In this document: piece by piece, positions 58,944 to 64,000 of the stretch
How positions within the stretch are numbered: position 1 is the stretch's first letter
How the letters are laid out: each line of letters opens with the position of its first letter
Source: Methanobacteriota archaeon
GTDB taxonomy: Archaea; Thermoplasmatota; Poseidoniia; Poseidoniales; Thalassarchaeaceae
NCBI GenBank assembly: GCA_004195615.1
Contig: PSPW01000006.1
Coordinates: forward strand, 1 to 64,000
Direction of reading: 5' to 3'
Length of the DNA: 64,000 bases
Translations under genes and position numbers: made by a program
Notes under the pieces: generated by a model
Seen by the model: the letters and a program-made list of their open reading frames with translations, nothing else
The model's database searches: none
What the model was told of the DNA's origin: nothing

Positions 58944-61343
58944 TCAGTCCGCCAGTTCAGCGTCCATGACGCCAGTGGGACTCTTGGCCCCCTGCACTGG
59001 ACCACGGACCTTGGCCGACTTGGGAGGTTCTCCCCCCGCTCCGCCAGCACCAATGATTCCAGCCTTGCTGAATAGCACGTACACCATTGCCCCTAGGAAC
59101 ACGTTGATTATCAGGAAGCCGAAGAGTCTCGCATACGGCCACCATGAGTAGAGGGAGAGCACCTGCCCGCCGATAGAAATCTCATCTAACACTGCGAGAA
59201 CAGCGGCTTCGACCCCGTAGAATGCCTCTCCAGTAAGGGCTCCGGCGGCGATCATGAAAGTCAGGAGTAGCATCTGTGCGCCCCTCTTCTCGGCAGCGGC
59301 ACCGCCTTCCTCCTGCCTTACTGACTCTACTACTGGCTTGAGCCTGCGCTCCTCCCACCACGATCGGTATGCACCGCCTATCAGCATGGGGAAGGTAGCG
59401 GGAGTGGGGAGGTACATGCCCAGGCCGAATGAGGTTCCCATACCTGTGGCCCACTCTGCGAACGCGCCTAGTGCCATGCCGATTAGGAGGGCGCTCCAAT
59501 TGCCCTGCCCCTCGGCTAGGATAATTGTGAAGTATGCGAAGGCGTTTGCTTGGGGAGCTAGCAGTTCGATTGTCCCGTCGGCAAGTAGCTTGGAGAGGAA
59601 GATTGCCACGCCGGCACCTAGAATCGCCCCAGGGACGACCCCCATGATGTTCCCCTTCGAGATGTGATAGGGCCTGTTGCCTATGTAGAGACTGTTCTTG
59701 TAATCGCCGACTACGGTCCCGCTCATGCTGATTGCCGAGCCGAAGACGGTGGTGCCAACAAGCGACATAAGTATTGACTCCTCCTTGGTTAGCCCGACAT
59801 CGAGGTTTAGGAAAACCATGAGGAGGATTAGAAGGACGATGAATGAAGTGCCTGATACGGGCTCTATCCCGGTCTCACCCATTACGCGAACTGCGATTGC
59901 GCCCAGGAGGAATGTGGTCGAGAGGAGGACCACCGAGAATATCAGCGATGGGACTACCGGATATCCGCCCAGTACGAAGATTACTGTGATAGCGAAAAAG
60001 GATATGCCCATGAATATTGGAATGTGGTACAGGGGCCATTCGTACCAGCCCTTGCCCTCTACGAATTCGTCCCCCTGCTCCCCGGAGAAGGCCTGGGTAA
60101 TATCTCCGAAGATTCCAATGAAGGTCGGGGCCATCTTGAACAGGCCGAGGAAACCCCCTCCAAGAATCGCCCCTATTGCGACCGTGCGAACGATGGAGCC
60201 GAATGCCTGCCACTGCACGGTGGGGCCGAGCTCGGTTATGTTGACGTACACCCCCTGCTCCGGGTCGTATACGGGGACGTCCTGCATAACGGCCAGTGGG
60301 ATCAGCCAGAACCATGCCAGAATAGCTCCCAAATTGACGAGGAGTGCAGCTCTGAACTTCATGAACCATCCTATTGCGAAGAGAGTGGGGCTGATCTCGA
60401 TGCCGAGGAACGTGTATGACATCGGATTTCCCTGCTCGTAGGTCGTGATCCCGTTGTAGGGGGCGTGCCCCTCTACAAGCTCGCTAGGCTGGTGGATCCA
60501 TCTCTCTGTGTATACCGAGGCCAGGCCCCACTTCTCTCCGGACAGGGTCATTGCGAACCAGTCTGCGATGCTGCTTGGGACCCCCGCAATCTTCTTCGAC
60601 CACCTGATTGGGTAGTCGATGACGAACATCATACCCATCGTGAGGACGGTCCAGATTCCGACGGTCCGCAGTGAGTCGCGAGCGGCTTCGGCGGAGCCTG
60701 AGCTGACGTCGGATGAAATGTCAAGCATCTTCAGAGTGGCCTCGAAACCCGGCATCGGGAGAGGGTCCTCGACCAGCCAAACGCGTCGGAAGATAATGAA
60801 GTACATCACCCCCAAGAAACCGGCGAACATGGATGCGGTTATTCCTATGAAGGCCAGGTTTAGGGTGTCCACGGAGCTGAGCAGGTGTCCGTCACCGACC
60901 TTGTAGTCGTCCGAGTACGCGAGCAAGAAAATCGCGGGGAACGTGAAGATGAAGCCAATGGAGGCGTTGGTCGCTCCGGTGGTGGCACTGGTTGCTATGT
61001 TGACCTCCGAGGGTGACCACTGTAGGGCCATGCCAAGCAGGTATGCAACGTACCACGCCGCTGACACCGCGAGGCCTATTTTGAGGCCTATATACGCAGT
61101 GACCCCGCTGAAGACGGCGCCGACGAGAATACCGATCAGTACCTTGCGCGTGTCCCAGTGGCTGATCTCGAAGGACTCGTTGAGGTTCTTCTCCTCGAGG
61201 TACTGCTCCAGAAGACCGGTGTTGAGATTGTTGTACATGTCCTCGTCGAGCCATGTCAGGGTGCCTGATTCGATAGCCTCGAGGCCGGAGGCGGTGACGG
61301 GTTGTCTGTAGGCCGAACGCTCCACTTCAGACATGTCTCTCAT
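58944..61343 (-). CDS. OPT-family oligopeptide/metal-complex transporter
   Basis: 799 residues from the ATG at 61343 (ATG at 61334 is an alternative), about 15 membrane helices. Opens with a soluble ~55-residue N-terminus, then KVLIGILVGAVFSGVTAYIGLKIGLAVSAAWYVAYLLG, SEVNIATSATTGATNASIGFIFTFPAIFLL, and GIEPVSGTSFIVLLILLM, matching the archaeal/bacterial OPT (PTR2-independent) group that moves peptides or metal-chelates with protons. The gene is visibly more G+C-rich than the 22-24 kb region. EamA gene follows after 3 bp. Confidence 0.92.
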   Translation of the reverse strand: MRDMSEVERSAYRQPVTASGLEAIESGTLTWLDEDMYNNLNTGLLEQYLEEKNLNESFEISHWDTRKVLIGILVGAVFSGVTAYIGLKIGLAVSAAWYVAYLLGMALQWSPSEVNIATSATTGATNASIGFIFTFPAIFLLAYSDDYKVGDGHLLSSVDTLNLAFIGITASMFAGFLGVMYFIIFRRVWLVEDPLPMPGFEATLKMLDISSDVSSGSAEAARDSLRTVGIWTVLTMGMMFVIDYPIRWSKKIAGVPSSIADWFAMTLSGEKWGLASVYTERWIHQPSELVEGHAPYNGITTYEQGNPMSYTFLGIEISPTLFAIGWFMKFRAALLVNLGAILAWFWLIPLAVMQDVPVYDPEQGVYVNITELGPTVQWQAFGSIVRTVAIGAILGGGFLGLFKMAPTFIGIFGDITQAFSGEQGDEFVEGKGWYEWPLYHIPIFMGISFFAITVIFVLGGYPVVPSLIFSVVLLSTTFLLGAIAVRVMGETGIEPVSGTSFIVLLILLMVFLNLDVGLTKEESILMSLVGTTVFGSAISMSGTVVGDYKNSLYIGNRPYHISKGNIMGVVPGAILGAGVAIFLSKLLADGTIELLAPQANAFAYFTIILAEGQGNWSALLIGMALGAFAEWATGMGTSFGLGMYLPTPATFPMLIGGAYRSWWEERRLKPVVESVRQEEGGAAAEKRGAQMLLLTFMIAAGALTGEAFYGVEAAVLAVLDEISIGGQVLSLYSWWPYARLFGFLIINVFLGAMVYVLFSKAGIIGAGGAGGEPPKSAKVRGPVQGAKSPTGVMDAELAD

Positions 61344-61410
61344 TCTGAGCGTATGAGAACGACGCTTATACTTCACGCGGACATTATGGCGGGAGATGGC
61401 GAAAAATGGG

Positions 61411-61797
61411 CTAGTGGTCCCGGCTGATCTTGTATCTTCCCATGGCTTCCATCCACTGAATTTCCCCTCCGGATTGAAGGTTCATACTCGCCTCGACGGG
61501 CAATATCAAGTTCTGGTAGGTCTTGCTGTCCATCGCATGGACCTCGTTGCCCTGTATGTGTGTGATGATGGCCGAGCCTTTCTCGATGAGGGGGATCTTG
61601 ATCGCGTCGGTCACCGTCCCCACGTGTGAGCGCTTCTGTCCGGTGAAGATGTCCTCTAGCTCTATCCTGGCCTTCGCCGAGCCATGCTTCCCCGGTTTAG
61701 ACTTGGACATGCTGAGAATCTTGTAGGCGTTTTCCTCGATGGAAACGTATCGTCCGACCTTCAACGTCCTTATCTCAGCCCGAGTCGTGCCTGGCAT
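61411..61797 (-). CDS. eif5a: Translation initiation/elongation factor aIF5A
   Basis: Promotes peptide-bond formation at difficult sequences such as polyproline. 128 residues from the ATG at 61797. KOW-like SH3 domain with the modification loop SKSKPGKHGSAKARI, where Lys37 is the residue converted to (deoxy)hypusine, followed by an OB domain. A half-length DOHH-like gene at 11750-12226 could act on it. Deoxyhypusine synthase is not in the window. Upstream lies an AT-rich box and a palindrome. Confidence 0.95.
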   Translation of the reverse strand: MPGTTRAEIRTLKVGRYVSIEENAYKILSMSKSKPGKHGSAKARIELEDIFTGQKRSHVGTVTDAIKIPLIEKGSAIITHIQGNEVHAMDSKTYQNLILPVEASMNLQSGGEIQWMEAMGRYKISRDH

Positions 61798-61799
61798 GT

Positions 61800-61818
61800 C
61801 TCCCTTGTCGAAAGGGAG
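61800..61818. promoter_or_regulatory. Palindrome between TATA-like box and start of aIF5A
   Basis: On the minus strand the sequence is CTCCCTTTCGACAAGGGAG: a perfect 7-bp inverted repeat with a 5-nt centre, ending 2 bp before the ATG at 61797. A TGATAAGT box at about 61820-61828 lies ~25 bp before the ATG, so the palindrome spans the box-to-start interval. It could be an operator, or, if the transcript has a leader, a hairpin next to the start codon. Confidence 0.45.
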
Positions 61819-61840
61819 ACTTATCAGCATTGGGTTGTGG

Positions 61841-61876
61841 CCCCGAGCCGAGTGCCGAGTGGCCCCCGGCTCGGGG
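61841..61876. terminator. GC-rich hairpin between aIF5A and the surface-protein gene
   Basis: CCCCGAGCCG at 61841-61850 is the exact reverse complement of CGGCTCGGGG at 61867-61876, giving a 10-bp stem with a 16-nt loop. It starts 22 bp past the stop of the surface-protein gene on the minus strand. No T-run follows, so it is a possible 3' processing or stability element rather than a classical terminator. Confidence 0.45.
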
Positions 61877-61898
61877 TTATGTTGTACCGATCCTTGGA

Positions 61899-64000
61899 TC
61901 AGTCGTCCTTGCGTCGTCCGAGCATGGCAGCGCCAAGCAGAGACATGCCCGCGAGCACAGATGCGAAGCCGGGCGTGAAGCCGGGCGTCTTCTGTGCATC
62001 GTTCTCTATTGGAGTCATGCCTGCCTCGCCCCTGTTATCCTCATCGTCCAGGGCGTCGCAGATTCCGTCACCGTCGTAGTCCGAAGGCACGGAGCTCGGA
62101 TTCTTCGAGTCAGTGCCGCAGGAGTACTCGTCTGCATCCAGTATTCCGTCACCGTCGTCGTCGTCATCGGCGTTGTCGCCAATGCCGTCGTTGTCGGTGT
62201 CGTCCCACTCTGCTGCATCCGTCGGTGCCCAGTCGTCTGCGTTCAGCACGGCGTCACCGTCGATGTCTGAATCGCTGTTGTCTCCGACGTTGTCTCCGTC
62301 AGTATCCAACCACTCGTTCTCGTTCATCGGGAAAGCGTCGTCCGAGTTGAGGATTCCGTCCTCGTCCCTGTCAGCGTCGGCCACGTCGCCGATTCCGTCA
62401 CCATCGTAGTCCCTCTGCTCATTCGCATTGTTCGGGAAGGCGTCTAGGCCATCTGGGGTTCCATCGTTGTCATCGTCGGGATCGGCGTTGTCGCCCACTC
62501 CGTCCATGTCAGCGTCTGCGCTCTCGCTGGCGTCCAGCGGGAATGCGTCGGACCCATCGTCCACGCCGTCGCCGTCGTCGTCGGTGTCGGCGTTGTCGCC
62601 GATTCCATCGCCGTCGGTGTCGTACTGCTCGCAGCCATCAGGGTTAGCGATGCAGTCGGTGTCCAATGGTGACCAGTCGGCCACGTCAGGAACGCCGTCG
62701 TTGTCGTCATCGGAGTCCGATAAGTCGTCGATGCCGTCCTGGTCGTTGTCGGATGCTGCATCCGGATCGCTGTCGAAGTCGTCTTCGTCGTTGTCGATGC
62801 CATCTCCGTCGATGTCGGTGTCGGAGTTGTCTCCGATTCCGTCGCCATCAAGGTCACTGTCCTCGCTTGGGTCGTACGGGAACGCGTCGAGGCTATCTGG
62901 GACGCCGTCGTTGTCGTCGTCTCCATCAGCGTTGTCGCCCGTTCCGTCCATGTCGGTGTCAATCTGCTCGGATGGGTCGAATGGGAACTGGTCCCACTCG
63001 GTTGTGTCCTCGGACCATCCGGGGTTCTCGAAGTCGAAGCCGTCCTCGGAGTCTGTGATGATCTGCCAGTACTCTGAGAAGTTCAGGGAGGAGCTGTTGT
63101 CAGCATCCCATGCCGATATCCAGTCCCAGAACTCTGCGTTGAACGCGTCGATGTCATCCTGAGTTGGCCATACCTCTGGCTCTCCGGTGTCGTTTCCGTC
63201 ACCCTCGCCATCGCCATCACCGTCACCATCGCCATCTCCGTCGCCGTCTCCGTCGTCATCGCCGAACTCGTCTGCGAGGCAGTCGGGGATCCCGTCCAAG
63301 TCGTTGTCGATATCGAAGGCAGGTCCTGCCATTATCGCCCCATAAAAGCCCATCTGGGAGGTCCAGTTGGCTGGGTCGTCGGTACCTGATGACATGTCAA
63401 AGCCCATGATGAAGGCATCGGCAATGACCAAGCATGTGTCGTTGGAGATATCGAGGTCAAACTGTATGGTCTCGGTAACGCCGGTGCTGTTGAATGAGCC
63501 CTCATTCCAGGTATCTCCTTCCCAGTGCTCGTCCTCGCCATCGGGGCAGTCATCGTATCCGTCGTTGACCTGGTAGATCCAGATTTCGGAACCGTCCATG
63601 CAGTCGAACCAGTTGATTGGGTCTCCGGCGGCGTCGTACTGTTGCTCGTCCGCACCGTCGTCGCAGTCATCTTCTCCGTCGTTGACGTAGTCGAAAGGTA
63701 TCTCATCGCCGTTTCCGCAGACGAAGGTGGGACCACCATCCGGTCCGGGGATTTCTTCTACTCCCCATTCGTACGAGTACGATACGTTCTCGATCAGTCC
63801 GCCGAAGAACCATTCCATCGGCTGCACTGCCTCTGAATCGAAGTAGTACTCGATGTTCTCGAGGAGGAACGCCAGTTCTTCCTCTTCGGTGGAGTTGTCG
63901 TCAAGACCTGTTTCCCACATATCGAAGCCGTAGAGGGTATGCTCCACATCTCCGAACTCGTCCACTAAGGACAGTTCGATGTCGATGTGGGAAGAGTTGT
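61899..64000 (-). CDS. Asp-rich, calcium-binding surface protein with PGF-CTERM anchor (N-terminus outside window)
   Basis: At least 699 residues, open at the right edge; the GTG at 63965 is not a secure start because the frame continues upstream. Numbering from 63965, in order: a mixed region to ~80; two LDLa-like modules (81-107 and 120-146); a domain with one Cys pair (~165-230); a (Asp-Gly)n linker (~238-258); an EF-hand-like DADNSSSLNFSE (287-298); eight or so thrombospondin-3-type repeats (~336-640); and a C-terminal TPGFTPGFASVLAGMSLLGAAMLGRRKDD tail (residues 660-688: PGF motif, hydrophobic helix, basic end), i.e. a PGF-CTERM signal for archaeosortase. Very acidic; likely a Ca2+-stiffened cell-surface fibre or adhesin. 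Confidence 0.9.
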   Translation of the reverse strand, partial: NSSHIDIELSLVDEFGDVEHTLYGFDMWETGLDDNSTEEEELAFLLENIEYYFDSEAVQPMEWFFGGLIENVSYSYEWGVEEIPGPDGGPTFVCGNGDEIPFDYVNDGEDDCDDGADEQQYDAAGDPINWFDCMDGSEIWIYQVNDGYDDCPDGEDEHWEGDTWNEGSFNSTGVTETIQFDLDISNDTCLVIADAFIMGFDMSSGTDDPANWTSQMGFYGAIMAGPAFDIDNDLDGIPDCLADEFGDDDGDGDGDGDGDGDGDGEGDGNDTGEPEVWPTQDDIDAFNAEFWDWISAWDADNSSSLNFSEYWQIITDSEDGFDFENPGWSEDTTEWDQFPFDPSEQIDTDMDGTGDNADGDDDNDGVPDSLDAFPYDPSEDSDLDGDGIGDNSDTDIDGDGIDNDEDDFDSDPDAASDNDQDGIDDLSDSDDDNDGVPDVADWSPLDTDCIANPDGCEQYDTDGDGIGDNADTDDDGDGVDDGSDAFPLDASESADADMDGVGDNADPDDDNDGTPDGLDAFPNNANEQRDYDGDGIGDVADADRDEDGILNSDDAFPMNENEWLDTDGDNVGDNSDSDIDGDAVLNADDWAPTDAAEWDDTDNDGIGDNADDDDDGDGILDADEYSCGTDSKNPSSVPSDYDGDGICDALDDEDNRGEAGMTPIENDAQKTPGFTPGFASVLAGMSLLGAAMLGRRKDD
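61902..61982 (-). other. PGF-CTERM sorting signal
   Basis: Encodes the last residues of the surface protein: a PGF motif (twice, PGFTPGF), a ~16-residue hydrophobic helix SVLAGMSLLGAAML, then GRRKDD. This tripartite plan is what archaeosortase A recognises. Confidence 0.85.
62046..62960 (-). repeat. Thrombospondin-3-type Asp-rich repeat array
   Basis: About eight units of ~33-40 residues, built on DxDxDGxGDNADxDDDxDGxxD and separated by a DAFPxxxxE or DWxP spacer. Each Asp-rich stretch is a calcium-binding loop type. The DNA repeats are imperfect and encoded in phase. An interrupting Cys pair occurs near residues 438-445. Confidence 0.85.
63192..63254 (-). repeat. (Asp-Gly)n microsatellite linker
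   Basis: A hexanucleotide-type GAC/GAT-GGN run encoding roughly ten consecutive Asp-Gly pairs (residues ~238-258). Codons vary at third positions, so the run is old or under selection for protein sequence, not a fresh slippage product. Confidence 0.8.
63528..63608 (-). other. LDLa-like module 2
   Basis: Encodes residues 120-146 of the surface protein: FDCMDGSEIW then VNDGYDDCPDGEDE. It has the calcium-binding DG-x-x-DC-x-DG-x-DE ending of LDL-receptor class A modules, with two cysteines missing from the usual set. Confidence 0.6.
63645..63725 (-). other. LDLa-like module 1
   Basis: Encodes residues 81-107: FVCGNGDEIP then VNDGEDDCDDGADE. It follows the same pattern as module 2, including replacement of the Cys after Gly by Glu and of the Cys before DG by Asn. 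Confidence 0.6.

Noticed and set aside
59725-60441. A 238-codon plus-strand frame inside the OPT transporter gene
   Set aside because: It lies wholly opposite a well-supported membrane protein gene; it arises from the high G+C third positions of that gene.
62428-63162. A 244-codon Ser/Pro-rich frame on the plus strand opposite the Asp-rich repeats
   Set aside because: It is the mirror of GAC/GAT-rich codons (reverse complement gives TCG/TCC = Ser); no start signal and no real composition of its own.
63192-63254. The regular (Asp-Gly)n run as a CRISPR or other DNA-level repeat array
   Set aside because: Units are 6 bp, in frame with the coding sequence, without spacers.

Overview
This 64 kb window is a gene-dense, intron-free stretch of an archaeal chromosome. 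Its information-processing genes are archaeal: small-subunit primase, RfcL, SRP54, EF-2, uS7/uS12, eL43, exosome Rrp4/41/42, proteasome alpha, SBDS, aIF5A, TiaS, TrmY, KptA. Its metabolism carries many bacterial-type genes: ThyA/DHFR, PlsC, futalosine-pathway Mqn enzymes, FadA-like thiolase, GmhA/GmhB, type-1 IDI. Together with PGF-CTERM/archaeosortase surface anchoring and Asp-rich calcium-binding repeats, this mix points to a marine planktonic euryarchaeon of the Marine Group II (Poseidoniales) type. That assignment is inferred from gene content; no rRNA gene is present. No tRNA or rRNA gene, CRISPR array, insertion sequence or integrase was recognised, and no gap between genes exceeds about 180 bp.

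Layout. 1-4 kb: end of a saccharopine dehydrogenase-like gene, a secreted/anchored protein, then plsC-thyA-folA. 4-9.3 kb: metG, a CNNM/CorC-type transporter, and a pair encoding an RDD-like membrane protein and an EF-hand protein. 9.4-16.1 kb: priS, a menaquinone (futalosine) block mqnD/mqnA/mqnE with a half-length deoxyhypusine-hydroxylase-like gene directly after mqnD, and a split transketolase. 16.1-21.8 kb: proS, coaBC, thiolase, kptA. 21.8-24.4 kb: isopentenyl phosphate kinase followed by one ORF that fuses type-1 IPP isomerase to a polyprenyl diphosphate synthase. 24.4-27.8 kb: uS12-uS7-EF-2 (str operon). 27.9-31.3 kb: UbiD-family decarboxylase, two TPR-like proteins and a Nudix hydrolase.

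30.5-35.9 kb is the archaeal proteasome-exosome superoperon: psmA-SBDS-rrp4-rrp41-rrp42-eL43-pcc1-prefoldin beta-TPR protein. 36-42.4 kb: dph6, purB, two small membrane proteins, tiaS-gmhB-gmhA, and an archaeosortase. 42.4-47.7 kb: a 1765-residue Lhr-type helicase. 47.8-58.9 kb: glyS, rfcL, trkH-trkA, a membrane protein, srp54-trmY, surE, and an EamA transporter. 58.9-64 kb: an OPT-family transporter, aIF5A, and a truncated surface protein with LDLa-like and thrombospondin-3-like repeats ending in a PGF-CTERM signal.

Several genes connect functionally across the window. EF-2 carries the diphthamide histidine and dph6 encodes the last diphthamide enzyme. aIF5A carries the hypusine lysine and the half-DOHH is a candidate to act on it. 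IPK, IDI, prenyl synthase and UbiD fit the modified archaeal mevalonate route to GGPP. The archaeosortase and the PGF-CTERM protein are an enzyme/substrate pair. Many starts are TTG/GTG or are leaderless-looking, with an AT-rich box about 25-30 bp upstream of the start codon.
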